NCBI GenBank assembly: GCA_946965045.2
Contig: OX337228.1
Span: 4,402,001 to 4,466,000, forward strand
Direction of reading: 5' to 3'
DNA from: Epithemia pelagica
Lineage: Eukaryota; Bacillariophyta; Bacillariophyceae; Surirellales; Surirellaceae
DNA length: 64,000 nucleotides
Shown: piece after piece, positions 37,203-49,747 of the stretch
How the letters are laid out: every line of letters begins with the position of its first letter
Position numbering within the stretch: position 1 is the stretch's first letter
Translations under genes and position numbers: made by a program
Notes under the pieces: model-generated
What the model was told of the DNA's origin: nothing
What the model saw: only the letters and a program-made list of their open reading frames with translations
Databases searched by the model: none

Positions 37203-37457
37203 TGTCCGGCTGCCTCTCTTCAGAAATGCGGAAGCAATAAACAACAACCCCGGGACTCGGGAGAGAAAAAGGGATCCCGCACGACTTCGATCATATTTGG
37301 TCGCTCTTTTGAAAAGGAGCGCTCCCCAATCCCCAATGGCTCAATGACGTGTAAAATGTAGAAGGGCAAGGGAAAGGCCATTTTAGAAGGTCCACCAACA
37401 CCAAGGAAGATTTAGTAAATCGACAATCAAGAACAAGGGACTATTGTATCCAACGAA

Positions 37458-39220
37458 ATGAGGCTCCTTCGATTCTATCTGTGTGTACAAGGAGTGGCAA
37501 GTTTTCTCACGGTAGCAACAAATGGGTTACCCTTCACTCGTGGCCAGAAGAACTCTGATGACCATGACGAAGAAGCCTATGTCGAACAGGACGGTGATAT
37601 TATCACCTTCACGAGACATACGGCACGGCGAAATGCTGTTCTTGAACAGTTTTTCTCAAGTGACTTAGACGATGAATCGTCGTCCAACGCGTTGCTTAAG
37701 GAAATTCGGCACCTCAGTATGAATCGAACTGATTTTCTCGTTGCTACCCGTCGAACCCTTCATAAAAGACCCGAACTCATGTACAGAGAGTCTGAAACAT
37801 CAGGTCTTGTTCGAAAAATCCTGACGGAGCTGGACATAGCTTATACGACGGGGTGGGCCCTGAATGCCAACCCTGACATAGTTCCGGGTACAGGGGGCTA
37901 CGGCATTGTGGCGGATATTGGAACCGGAGGGGAACCATGTGTTTTGCTCCGCGCCGATATGGATGCGCTGCCTATTCGTGAGCGCACAGAAGGCATCGAA
38001 GGATATAAATCTCAGAATGATGGTCGGATGCATGCTTGTGGACATGATGGGCACACATGTGAGTTTAATCGCTGCGTCATAAACGATGACCTTCTTCCCG
38101 AATATATTCATTCAATAATTCCCTCGTTTGTTTGTGTGCTTGCTTGTTTTGCTTGCAGCAATGCTTCTTGGTGCTGCTTCTGTTTTAAAAAGTATGGAAG
38201 ATAGCATCAAGGGTACAGTTCGAATAATGTTTCAACCAGCTGAGGAAGTAGGTGGTGCTTGTGGTGTCGAAAAACACGTCTTTTGGTTCGTCCCTCACTT
38301 ATGATTTGTTTCTGTTTCCCTTTTTCGACTCAAAGGGTGGTGCTGGGGCAAAGAGAATGAGAGAGGAGGGTGTTTTGGAGAAAGACCCTAAACCACAACA
38401 TGCGTTTGGTCTTCACGTGTGGCCTAAGTTGCCATCGGGTACAATCGCTGGACGACCTGGACCGATCTTGGCCGCAGCAGAGCGGTTTGAAATCCTCATT
38501 GCTGGAGTTGGCGGCCACGCCGCAATGCCTGAACAATCGGTAGACCCGATAGTCGCCGCATCTGCCATGGTCATGAACTTACAGACAATAGTAAGTCGGA
38601 AGATTTCTCCTCTTGAATCTGGTGTTTGCTCGATTACTATGTTGGAAGGAGGAGAAGCCTTCAATGTTATCCCGGCCTCAGTCACCATGCGTGGCACAGT
38701 GCGAGCCCTCAGCACTGAAACCTTGCTGTCTCTTAGGGATCGCGTGCAGCATATTGTGGAAAGTACAGCTACCACATACGGTTGCAATGTGACAATTACC
38801 TACAGTCCGGACTACTATCCTCCCACTGTTAACGATCCTGCTCTGTATCAAGCGTTTTCAAAAGATGTGGGGGCGCTTGTGGCCACGGAAATTTTTTTCT
38901 TGCCAGATGTGGAGCCCACCATGGGAGCAGAAGATTTTTCTTTTGTGGCAGAATCAATTCCCTCTACCTTCTTTTTACTAGGGCAGGGAAGCGGGACTGA
39001 TCCTCCAACCAACTATGGGTTACATCATCCGCGTTTCGCTCTTGATGAAACCGTCATGCCGCAGGGAGTGGTACGTAATCTCAATGTCAAGCGGGCCGCG
39101 ATTGTCCATAGTTTTTATTCTTACGGGTGTCATTGTCATGGTTTTATACAGGAATTACATGTGAATCTAGCATTACGTGCCCTTCATATGTTGCGTCAGA
39201 AAGGAGCAGTCGAAGACTAG
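37458..39220 (+). CDS. M20 family amidohydrolase (ILR1/hippurate hydrolase-like), secretory
   Basis: Four exons: 37458-38058, 38159-38247, 38336-39070 and 39152-39220, 497 residues. The last intron (81 bp, gtacgt...tacag) is stop-free and a multiple of three. A signal peptide (LLRFYLCVQGVASFLTVA) starts the protein. Metal and catalytic residues of the M20D group follow: LLRADMDALPI, MHACGHDGHTS (Cys and His ligands), FQPAEEGGAGA, GVGGHAAMP and LHHPRF near the end. The family hydrolyses N-acyl or amide bonds in amino-acid conjugates, as in IAA-amino-acid or N-acetyl amino acids. The secretory signal suggests ER, vacuole or outside. The substrate cannot be told from sequence. Confidence 0.9.
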
Positions 39221-39707
39221 GACACCAGAGTGTCGTAAGTCGTAAGTGGTAGGAGTAACGTTTTTTAAAAGGCCTAAGGTACCTAGGTAGGATGAGCAAG
39301 TCAATGCCACGTACGATATCTCTGATTTGCCCATAAACTCTCCGTCCTATGGAATGGCATTTCTTTGCCGAATTGTCGCTAGACAATGCCATCTACGAGA
39401 TTGCTGTAAGTATGGTTCGGGGAAGGGAGAGACACGCAGCACAACAAACACTTCTTCAATATGTTCATTGTCGGAAGTCAGAATGCTTCTTGCCATGTTT
39501 TGTGCTCTAGCGTGTACTCCTCTACGTAGTAGTCCTAGCTACCCAGTATTCCTCCATCAATGGAGGGATCCGGGAGTCGCGAGTCGCGAGTCGGGGGACC
39601 ACTCGGAAGCTGAAGTGCCTAACAGATGACGTCACTATAACAGGGACAGGGACACTCTCACTCCGCGGTCTTTCTTTTGTATCTTTCCATGTGTATGTCG
39701 TGACAAG
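39221..39707. other. Intergenic gap
   Basis: Contains GGTAGGAGTAACG near 39247, TACCTAGGTAGG near 39279 and GTACTCCTCTACGTAGTAGTCC near 39513 in parts, plus a short GGGAGTCGCGAGTCGCGAGTCG tandem (39569-39590). No gene with support. Confidence 0.5.
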
Positions 39708-40451
39708 ATGAGAACGGTGAACGGGCGTTGCTATCGCAGATCTTTACCTTTGGTTCGCTTCTTCGCAGCTATTCGATGTTTTTCTACCGCTGCGGCTCTT
39801 GACATTGCCGTGATAACTGGCACCACCCGCATCGAAGGTCCTCCAAGACCTATCCTTGGGCCTCGTGTTGCCTCATTCATTGCTCGGAACTTGGAGCGAC
39901 GGGGAAACAAGGTCACGGTTATCGATCCACGTGAAACCCAACTTCCGCTCCTACAGAAGCCACAGTTTGCATATTCAAAGAGTCAGCAGCCTTCGGAGCT
40001 TGATGAATTGAACAAAATTCTTATCTCAGCGGATGCCTATGTGACAGTGACACCCGAGTACAATCACTCCCCCAGCCCTGCGCTGCTCAACATCCTCAAC
40101 CATTTCGGATCGTCCACATTCTCATTTAAACCAAGTGCAATTGTGAGTTACTCAGCAGGACAATGGGGAGGAACAAGAGCTGCAGCTGCACTTCGTCCTT
40201 TCCTCTCGGAACTTGGGTGTTTGCCCGTATCTGCCATGGTTCACTTCCCTCAGGCACACGACATTCTTTCTGAAGATGGAACTCTCACCGATCCATTGCA
40301 GCAAGAAAAGTGGCAATCCTATCTGGATCGTTGCTTCTCTCAGCTGGAGTGGTGGGGAACCGCGGCCAAAAAAGAACGCAACGTCGTCGACCCGTTCGAA
40401 TCCTCTCCATCTTTCCAGTCTAGCCCTTCGCAAAGAAATGCGCCTAAATGA
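39708..40451 (+). CDS. NAD(P)H-dependent FMN reductase-like flavoprotein
   Basis: 247 residues. A flavodoxin-like fold of the NADPH-dependent FMN reductase family: ALDIAVITGTTRIEGPPRP (FMN phosphate loop), then VTVTPEYNHSPSPALLNILN, which is the diagnostic PEYN motif, and SYSAGQWGGTRAAAALRPFL. Such enzymes reduce FMN or quinones. The first 32 residues are basic and hydroxylated (RRSLPLVRFFAAIRCFST), a likely mitochondrial or plastid presequence; it lacks a typical secretory signal. A Ser/Pro-rich tail of about 25 residues follows the fold. Single exon; convergent with the next gene, 69 bp between stops. Confidence 0.9.
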   Translation: MRTVNGRCYRRSLPLVRFFAAIRCFSTAAALDIAVITGTTRIEGPPRPILGPRVASFIARNLERRGNKVTVIDPRETQLPLLQKPQFAYSKSQQPSELDELNKILISADAYVTVTPEYNHSPSPALLNILNHFGSSTFSFKPSAIVSYSAGQWGGTRAAAALRPFLSELGCLPVSAMVHFPQAHDILSEDGTLTDPLQQEKWQSYLDRCFSQLEWWGTAAKKERNVVDPFESSPSFQSSPSQRNAPK

Positions 40452-40520
40452 CATTATCTTACCACATCGAAATCTTCACTGTGTTTAGTGGACAATATTA
40501 TAATACATGATTAACGTAAA

Positions 40521-41351
40521 TTAGTCAATCCCTATGTCTCTGAATTTGTCCAGGAGGGGATCACTGTTTGACAGCGATAAGCCTAGCGAAGACGAGTTGT
40601 CTACGGCTTTGGCTCCAATTGTTCGCTTAAGGAGAGAATCAATTTCCGTTGCCTTTCTTTCAAGAATAGAAGAGTTCTCTTCCAACACTTCCACTTGGCG
40701 CCGTGCTGTCGCACAAACTTTAAGCACTTCTTTCATTTTGTCTAGAATGTTTGTTCTCTCCAAAAGCAGTTTCCGAGCCGTCTCCTCGTCAGATGATTCG
40801 AGTGCCGCTTTTGCCTTTGTATACAACGAGTCGGCGTCGATTTCGAGCCTTTCCGCAAATCTCTTTTGAGTTTCGTAGCTTTCCTTTACCGCTTTCAGAC
40901 CCTCCATATTTTCTGACAACGCCTGTCCGATTTCACGAGCAGCTTCCAACATTTCTGGGGACAGTCCAAGTCTTTCAAGTTCTTTCTTGCGAGCCTGATC
41001 TTCGGCCATCTTTTGACCTATATTGGCTCCCACCGAAGCTCCAAACAGTGCACCGAATGGGCCCAACAGCAAACTACCAAGAACGGCACCCGCCACAGTC
41101 TCGCCCGGTCGAAATTGCGATTCTGTTTCTCTTCGCACTTTTTCGTCCATATCTTTGTTCCATTTACTGGAACTTAATGAAGCCGGACTGGAGTTCCTTC
41201 GTAGGATACCCAAGGGATATGGTGCTGCCACCGAAGCACCTTGTCTCGCATCGTTCTTACACAATCGATTCAAGCATGGATGATCTATGACAAAACTGGT
41301 TGAGTTCGGCACCACCAACAATGTGGCCAAGATGCTGAACGTTCTATGCAT
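40521..41351 (-). CDS. Predicted plastid protein with glycine-zipper and coiled-coil
   Basis: 276 residues from ATG 41351. The signal peptide (MHRTFSILATLLVVPNS) ends in STSFVIDHP, an ASAFAP-like motif, so plastid entry is likely. A small membrane-active zone, AVLGSLLLGPFGALFGASVG, has the spacing of a glycine zipper. The rest is a long helix with heptads (ERLEIDADSLYTKAKAAL, ETARKLLLERTNILDKMKEV) that resembles PspA/VIPP1-type helices, though I cannot show homology. Function unknown; a thylakoid-membrane or shape-maintenance role would fit but is inference. The gene is divergent from the myosin, 289 bp between starts. Confidence 0.75.
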   Translation of the reverse strand: MHRTFSILATLLVVPNSTSFVIDHPCLNRLCKNDARQGASVAAPYPLGILRRNSSPASLSSSKWNKDMDEKVRRETESQFRPGETVAGAVLGSLLLGPFGALFGASVGANIGQKMAEDQARKKELERLGLSPEMLEAAREIGQALSENMEGLKAVKESYETQKRFAERLEIDADSLYTKAKAALESSDEETARKLLLERTNILDKMKEVLKVCATARRQVEVLEENSSILERKATEIDSLLKRTIGAKAVDNSSSLGLSLSNSDPLLDKFRDIGID

Positions 41352-41640
41352 CGTTGAGAGTTGGTCGTCGACGACGAAAGTTGTCGGACGTGTGATTGTG
41401 TGATGAGAAGTGAGAAAGCAGTCGGACGGAAAAGATGAGGGCGTGGTCAGTGTTTGCTTTCTACGTCAGCCGAGAGTCCGCCACACTTTTGTCAACTTTT
41501 GAATATTTTTATGTCTGTTTTTCTCGACGTCATTTGAAAAGGTTTCTCACTTTGCGCCATCGCCATCACCATCGAGCTTGTCGTCACACTGAAGATTGAA
41601 AACGCTGCACATTGGTTACATCGGAGATTCGATCGCAACC

Positions 41641-44600
41641 ATGAGCACGATAGCCTCGACAATGACGGCAAGGAAGGGCTCCAAATTTTCGTTTCGTCGC
41701 ACACCCGTGAAACTGGCGGGCGGCCGAGCCAAAGGCGTCGATTTGGTACGTTCATTGGTAGATTCGTCGACTTTGGAGCAGTGGTTTTAGATTGCTCATA
41801 TTGCTTTATGGTTCATTGACAGGTGACAGGAAAGGCAACTGTTGAATACTATTTTGATCCATCTCTTGTGATAGTCGGAAGTGACAGCAATGACGTGACG
41901 AAAACGCCAAAGAAGCAACAGAAAGATCAAAATCAGTTTTTGGTGTCGAAGCATTTGTACATGCCATGTACTATCATCAAGCCTTTGGACGAAGCGGAAG
42001 GCAAGAATGGAAAGGCTCCCTCGGACCCCTACGATGGACCCACACTAGTTAAAACTGCGGATGGTACTTTGCATAAAATCTCAAAGAGCACTGGACTTGT
42101 TGCCCTCAAAACTCCCGATGACTACGTTGGGGTCGATGACGTCCTTCACCTTCCAGAAATATCAGAAGCAAGTCTCTTGCATGCGCTCAAACTACGATAC
42201 AAGCGTGACGACATCTATACTGCAGCTGGTCCCATTCTCATCTCGGTCAATCCCTATAAGAACCTTTCTCGACCAGATGGAGAGTCCATTTACTCTGAGA
42301 ATGAAATGTTGTTTTATCGTACCCAAGGGGACTACGACGAGAAGCGACCTCACGTCTTTGAAATCGCTGATCGAGCCTATTCAGCTTTGATGGACTCTGT
42401 CCATAAGAATGTCAATGGTCCCATCGACGATGAAGACCCTGTTTTATTGATGGAGACCAATGGTGCTGGCGGAGTTCGCAACCAGTCTATTATCATTAGT
42501 GGAGAGTCCGGCGCAGGAAAGACGGAAACAACCAAAATTGTCATGCGCTTTCTTGCTCGTATTACGAGGAAGGAAGGTCGCCCTTTGGCATTGACCAGCC
42601 CAGACGGCAAACGGATTGCGGCCCTGGAGGATCGCGTTCTATCGTCCAATCCTCTGCTTGAAACATTCGGAAATGCACAGACCCTTCGAAATGATAATTC
42701 ATCACGATTTGGCAAGTTCATTCACATCAACTTTGATCTAGAGAAAGGCTTCATCACCGGGGCGTCGATTTACAACTATCTTCTTGAGAAAACGCGCATC
42801 ACCAGACAAGTCGAGGGAGAGCGTAACTACCACATTTTTTATCAACTTTTTTCCAGTGGCGACGAAAAGCTTATCGAGGCGCTGGGGTTGAAATCTGGAA
42901 CTGCTGGATTTCAGTACTTGGGCAAACGCACTGGCGGTACATCCGAAAAGGATTCCCTCGGCTTTCGAGAAACTACTGAGTGTCTCACAAACTTGGGGCT
43001 CGATGCGTTGCAGCAACGAGCCGTGTTCTCCATTGCAGCTGCCGTTTTGCATCTGGGGAATATTGACTTCGAAGAAGAGGAAGGAAGTGAAAATGCAAAG
43101 ATTTCTGACTCTTCTTCCGAAAGCCTACGCGTGGCTTGTGCACTACTTGGTCTGAATGAAGCCGAAATGTCTGAAGCCATTCTCACAAAACGACTTGTCG
43201 TCAATGGCAAGACGATTAAGAAGCCACAAAGCGTTGCCCTTGCTGTCGACAAGAGAGATTCCCTGGCAATGCTGACATATTCCAATCTGTTTGTTTGGCT
43301 AGTTCGCAAGGTAAATGAAACTTTGCGTGATGAGTCGGAGGGTCCCAAAGCAGACAAGGGATTCATTGGTGTTCTGGATATTTATGGGTTTGAATCGTTC
43401 GAAGTCAATGGGTTCGAACAGGTAAGACAGCTTTATGACTCTTTGTAAATCCTTCATGAGTCGTTATTTCTCATCATGTTGCCCCTTTGCAGCTCTTGAT
43501 CAACTACTGTAACGAAAAACTGCAACGACACTTCAATCGCCACCTGTTTGAAGTTGAACAGGAGCTTTATTCTAATGAGGGCGTGGACTGGTCATACATC
43601 ACTTTTAACGACAACCGTCCCTGTCTCGAATTGATTGAAGGAGGAAATGGTGTTGTCGGTATCCTCAACTACCTAGATGATTCCTGGGGCGGCATGGGAA
43701 CGTCTTCTGAAAAAGATGTCAAGTTTGTGGCTCAGCTGCACAAGCAGTTCGGCAACAGCAAGAGCAGTGCAGATGGCCAGTCTAGTTCGAACTCTGGTGT
43801 TCACGAAAACTATATCACACCGAAGTTCGGAAAGGACAATACCTTCATTATCATTCACTTTGCGGGCGAGGTAAGCGTATTCTGTCCATATCGTCCGTGA
43901 TTACATTGCTAAGTCTAACTTCGACTTGCGTGCTGTTAGGTGAGGTACACAGCCGATGGGTTCGTCGAAAAGAACATGGACACGTTGAGCAATGAGCTTA
44001 AGGAGTTGGGGGAGAACTCTTCTCTTCCAATTCCGAAATTGGTCTATACGTCGAGCAACGCTGAACAATCAACACCCCTTCGATCCTCCATCCGCGGTGT
44101 AAGCGTAGGATCTCAGTTCCGTAGTTCTTTGCAAGAGCTTGTGAGCGACCTTGATCACACTCAACCTCATTATATTCGTTGTATAAAACCAAATCTGGTG
44201 AAAGCACCGGGATCTTTTCTCCCAGGTGAAGTGCTAAAGCAACTCCGCTATTCGGGAATGATGGAGGCCATTCGTATTCGAAGAGAAGGCTATGCTCTTC
44301 GTGAAGACCATGAGAGCTTCTACAAACGATTCAGTGTCCTTATCGGTTCGGACGATACCACAGAAGGTGAAACCGGAATCGAGAACTTGGTCCGTGTCCT
44401 TTCGAGACGATTGCATGTGACTGATGCTGATTGGCAAATCGGTCACTCCAAGATTTTCCTTCGGCATCAGCTCGCAGATAAACTGGAGAGGATGACAGAT
44501 TTGCGTGTACGTGCTGCTGCAAGAACCCTCAGTCGGTTCGGAAGGAGCACCGTTAACAAGCGACTATCATTGCTTCTTGTTACTTGGGTACGTTTCCGCC

Positions 44601-47600
44601 TGGCTATGTTGAAGAAATATCGAAATGATAAGGCCGCATCATTGATTGCAGCGTGGGCTCGACAGTGCAAACAAAGGAAAGAATACATGAAATTGATTGC
44701 AGCAATCACTCAAGTTCAAGCATTTCGAAGACGTCAACTAGCCTCTGAGCGGGTCAGAAAAATCCGCGATCCTTTTTGTGACATGTCATTTAAGGAATGT
44801 AAACAGTTGCTTGAGTCAGAGCAGGCCAGACTTCAAGAAGCCGTCAAATCGAAGAAGTTTCGTCAGGCTGCCGACTTGGAGAAGAAAGTACACGCATTGG
44901 AACAGGCGGTTGAGGCCAAAAGACCCATCACTAGAGCAGTTCTGGATTCTCGCATCGAAGAGATTACCGCGAAACTAGAAGATGCCGTAAGCCGAAAGGC
45001 ATACACCGAGTGTGGTCCACTCCAAGAGCAATTGGATGGGCTGATGGCCAAACGTGAAGATTTGCCAACGGCGGATGAACTCCGTGCGAAAGTGGAAGTT
45101 GCAAACGAAAAGGTCGCGATGGCTGCCAAGAACAAAGACTTCGCTGCGGCCGCGGAAGCACAGGCTGATCTTGATGCCGCTCAGCAGCGTCTTCGTGATT
45201 TTCTTGCTGACTCAGAAGATGAGCCCATTGCTGAAGAGGTAGCCATGCATGTGATGGGTTTTTCATCTAGGGCCCAGCTAGAGGACGAAATTAGATCACT
45301 CACGAAACAAGTGGAGGATGCTATTGGTTCAAAGGATTTTGCGAAGGCAAGTACGCTCCAAGAATCAATCCATGAGCGAGAAGCATTGCGAAAAGTATTC
45401 CCTACTGCTGAAGAGCTGGAAGGTCAACTTGTGTCGGCTAAGAAAGATCTTGATGACGCTATTTCCAAAAAGGATTTCGCCGTCGCAAACAAACTGAATA
45501 CTCAAATTGCGGAACTTGAGAACAAGCTTGATCAAGAGAGAAGTAAGATGGCTGAGCTGAACGGAGATGATGGTAAGGAGAACGAAGAGACCGTTGTTGC
45601 TGCAAACGGACAAGTTATTAAGTCTCGGGGTGAACTCGAGAAGGTGATTAGGAAAATGTCAGATGACGTTTCAAAAGCAGTGGCTGGCAAAAAATTCAAG
45701 AAAGCTGATGATTTGCAGAAAGATCTTGATGAAATAATCAAACTGAGGAGTAAATTTCCTTCGGTTCCCGAGCTCGAGACAAAATTGCGAGCGAAAAAAG
45801 GTGAACTTGATCGAGCTATCGCAAGCAAGAAATTCGCCGCTGCGGATGAGCTCCATGTTGAGATTGAATCACTAGAATCCAAACTTAAAGCTGAACGAGC
45901 TTTATTACCGCCCCCACCGAAAGATGAATTATCTGTGAAGAGTGCACCTGTTGTGACAAAGGTCTCCTCTGCTGCAAGTGTTCGATCCGTACTATCAACC
46001 CCAGTGAAGAACCAAAACCCAGTTGCTGCTGTAAAACCACTTACAGAAGTTCGTGGTACAAGTAACTCTAAGGCCAAACCTGTGAAAAGTCTTCGTCCCG
46101 CGAAACCACTGACATTTCATGATTCGGACAGCGTCCTGCAAGTTGTCAAGACTATGGCGTCAAAGCGAGGCAACGCGGGGATTTTGCTTCAACAAGACGG
46201 GCGTTTGTCTGGAATAATAACGGATACTGATGTGACCAGGCGGGTTGTTGCCAGAGACCTCGATCCATCCGACACGACAGTGAGCAACGTTATGACTCCC
46301 AATCCTACTTGCGTCAAAGTATCTGATTCCGCAATGGATGCGCTGGGGACCATGGTCGAGAACAAGTTTCGTCATCTCCCAGTTGTCGACGATGGCGGGC
46401 TTGTTGTCGGGGTCCTTGATATTGCAAAATGCCTGAACGACGCTATCGACAAGCTGGAGAAATCTGGGGATAAGTCTGGAAATGCTGCTGAGGAAGCAAT
46501 GAAACGTATGATTAGTCAACAAGGTAATGGAAGTGTGGAAGCTGCTGCGTTACAGAGCCTTCTAGGTAATCTGATGGCTCAAGCATTTGGAAACTCGTCT
46601 ATGCCAACATTACGCAGCTTGCTGGCAGGACTGCCCCAAACCGTTGTTTCTTCCGAAACAACTATTTATGACGCTGGCCACCTGATGGCCAAACATAAGA
46701 AGGCCTGCATAGTGGTCGAAGGTGGGGAGATTGTTGGGATTTTTGGTTTCAAAGACATGATGTCAAGAGCAGTTGCGAAGGAGCTCGATTTGCAGTCAAC
46801 TCCTGTGGCAGAAGTAATGACCAGTAATCCCGAGACGGCTTCCCCAGATATGACTGTTCTCGAAGCGCTTCAGATGATGCACGACGGTCATTTCCTTTCG
46901 CTGCCAGTGTGCGAGGTAGACGGTAGTGTTGTTGGGGTTGTAGACGTGATGGATGTAATTCACGGTTGTGGGGGGACTGATGGGTGGCGATCGTTGTTCG
47001 GGGCTATAGATGGAGATGATGATGTTTCTGACGTGAGTTCGGTTGGCAGTGCTTCCCGGAAATCACGGGGAAATGTCTCTTTGAGCAATAAATCCGCGGG
47101 AAGCGCTTCGGTCAGGAAGGTACCAAAAAAGGGTCCTATGTCCCTTTCTGATGGGCTTGCCGCCGTCAACGAAACTGAAGAACTTACGGTACGCAAGTTA
47201 CGACCAAAACCAGCAATCATATCCTCATCGATGGACACAATTTTGAGCGTGACCCAGCTTCTTCAGAGGAAGCGTGGCCAAGCATCAATAGTAGTGGGTC
47301 CGGATGGATCTCTCGCCGGAATTTTTACAGATAAAGATGCAACATGTCGTGTTGTCGTAAAGGGCGTCGATGCTTCTTCTATCTCTATTGATGAAGTTAT
47401 GACACCCGATCCTATTTGTGTTTCGATCAACGATTCAGCTCTTGAATCGCTGACCACAATGATTGAGAGGAGAATCAGATTTCTCCCCGTTGTTGACGAG
47501 TCGCGGTCAATTGTCGGTGTGCTTGATATCTCGAGATGCATGAATAATGCTATTTCCCGTCTGGAACGGGCAGAGGAAAATCAGAGCAATGCCATGGAGA

Positions 47601-49729
47601 GTGCAGTTAACTCTGTCCTAGGCCAGCAGACAGGAGATAAAGCTGTGGCTCTGAAAGCACTCTTGGGTAATTTGCTCTCAATGGGAACAACAACTACGAC
47701 ACTACAAAGTATTCTATCAGGAGCTCCCAAGACTGTTGTTAACAAGTCCGCGTCTGTGATGGAAGCAGGTCATGTGATGGCAGAGCACCGAAAAGCTGCA
47801 TTGATCGTCGATGACAATGGTTGTCTTGTCGGAATTTTCGGTTTTAAGGATATGATGACGCGTGTAGTTGCCAGACAGCTTCCACTTGAATATACTTCCG
47901 TTGAAAGCGTCATGACTGCCAGTCCCGAAACTGTGACACCAGATACCTCTGTCATGGAGGCTCTTCAAATAATGCATGACAACAAATTCTTGACTCTCCC
48001 TGTTTGTGAATCCAGTGGAGCTGTTGTTGGTGTTGTGGATGTAATGGATCTCATGAATGGTTGCGGAGGAGCTGAGGGATGGCGGAAAATCTTTCAATCA
48101 AGCATGGATGTTGAAGATGATGATGACGATGACGACGAATCTGTTGTATCGGCATCAGCGAGTGTTACAAGGTCTCTGGCGTCGGGTCGCACGACTGAAT
48201 CGAAGCGGAAAAGGGAACTGAAATCAGTTGTGAAGCTCAGACCAGCACGTCCGATCCTAGCTCTTAGTACGGAAACAGTTGTTGCGGTTGCGCAATCCTT
48301 ACAGAAGAAGCGCAGTGCCGCTGCCCTTGTGGTCAGCTCCGAAGGCTCACTTTCGGGCATCTTGACAGATGTAGATTTCACTCGTCGTGTGGTGGCAAAA
48401 AACATTGATCCATCCCAGACCACTGTTTCCCGCGTCATGACTCCGAATCCCCGCTGTGTGAAGACTACAGATCTCGCGGTGGATGCATTAATGATAATGG
48501 TTGAAAACCAGTTCCGTCACCTTCCAGTACTTGACGGACAAGGCTCAGTCACTGGTGTCTTGGATGTAGCAAAGTGTTTGAATGACGCAATTGAGAAACT
48601 GGAAAGATCACAGAACAAGAGCTCTTCAACTGCCGAAGATGTTGTTATGCAGGTCGTGAAACAACAAGGGGGAAGTGCCGAACAGACCGCTGCCCTCAAT
48701 GCCCTTTTGGGAAGTTTCATGGCACAGGCCTTTGGATCGGCTGTTCCGACGCTCCGCAAGATTCTTGAAGGCAAGGCTAGTATGATCGTGACACCGGATC
48801 TATCTGTACGGGAAGCAGGCATCCTCATGGCAGAGAACCGCAAAGCTTCCCTGATTGTAGAAAACGGCACTCTGGTAGGGATATTTGGGTTTAAGGATAT
48901 GATGTCCCGCGTAATTGCAAAGGAGTTGCCGCTTGATGACACCGAGGTCCAGGATGTGATGACCAGTGACCCTGAGACAGTCGCACCTGATATGACGGCC
49001 TTAGAAGCTCTGCAACTCATGCATGATAATAATTTCCTGACACTTCCTGTTTGTGAAGTAGATGGGCGAGTATTGGGAGTTGTTGATGTGATGGATGTGA
49101 TGCTCGGTTGTGGCGGTCCTGAAGGATGGAGGTCTATGTTTGAGAAGAGTATGCAAATGGATGATCTTTCTGAAAATGGGTCGGTGGCCTCGAAATCCCG
49201 AGGTGCTCGTTCTCGGCATCTTGAAGCAAGGGCGGCTCCAGAAACTCCAATGGTGGCTCATAACGAGGGCCGTCTTCCCGCCAACATCCCAACTACCCTC
49301 GAGTTTGAAGATGGAGATCAAATTGCTTCAAGAGGCAATGTTAACCAACACGACGAACTCAGTGGCAGTATTGATGTCATGATGGGTAGTTTCAAGATAT
49401 CAGATCCGAATGGAGCTACTCACAGAGTGAAATGTGTATGCAAGGCTGATGAGCTTTTGAGCCTGGCCGCTGAGAAGGTAGGGATTAACCGACAATGCCT
49501 GCGGCTTTGTTATACAGACGAAGACGGCGATTTTGTCGACATCACGTCGGATGAAGATGTAGTCGAGGCATGGTACAGTGCGAAGAAAGCAGGTGCGAAA
49601 ATATCTAAGTTGACAGCAATGGCGACTACCGCCAAGAAGGACGACGACGTGCCTCCAGCCGTGGTTCTCGGAGTTGGTTTGGCTGTGATTGGTGCGGCGG
49701 CATTCTTATTGCTTCGTCCTAGGTCCTAG
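41641..49729 (+). CDS. Giant tail-anchored myosin with 12 CBS motifs and PB1
   Basis: Four exons: 41641-41745, 41823-43421, 43493-43870 and 43940-49729, 2623 residues; introns of 77, 71 and 69 bp. Motor domain: P-loop GESGAGKT at 262-269, switch I NDNSSRFGKF near 325-334, switch II DIYGFESF at 554-561, actin-binding DLDHTQPHYIRCIKPN and converter GHSKIFLRHQLADKLE. After short basic IQ-like helices come UVR-like repeats (about 977-1350; FAKASTL, FAVANKLN, FKKADDLQ, FAAADELHV). Three CBS arrays follow (about 1412-1706, 1780-2073, 2126-2418), each of four CBS, with matching TDxDxTRRVVA and GIFGFKDMM segments. A PB1 domain lies at about 2508-2588 and a membrane helix (VVLGVGLAVIGAAAFLLL) at the very end. 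Likely moves a membrane cargo on actin under nucleotide control. From memory this architecture fits stramenopile class XXIX myosins. Confidence 0.93.
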
Positions 49730-49747
49730 AATTAAATCTGTGATTAT

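Noticed and set aside
39569-39590. GAGTCGC short tandem as a CRISPR or minisatellite
   Set aside because: Only about three 7-base units; too short to mean anything by itself.
45532-46077. Minus-strand open frames of 180 residues or less inside the myosin gene
   Set aside because: They lie antisense in a strongly supported coding exon and have Ser/Phe-rich composition typical of shadow frames.
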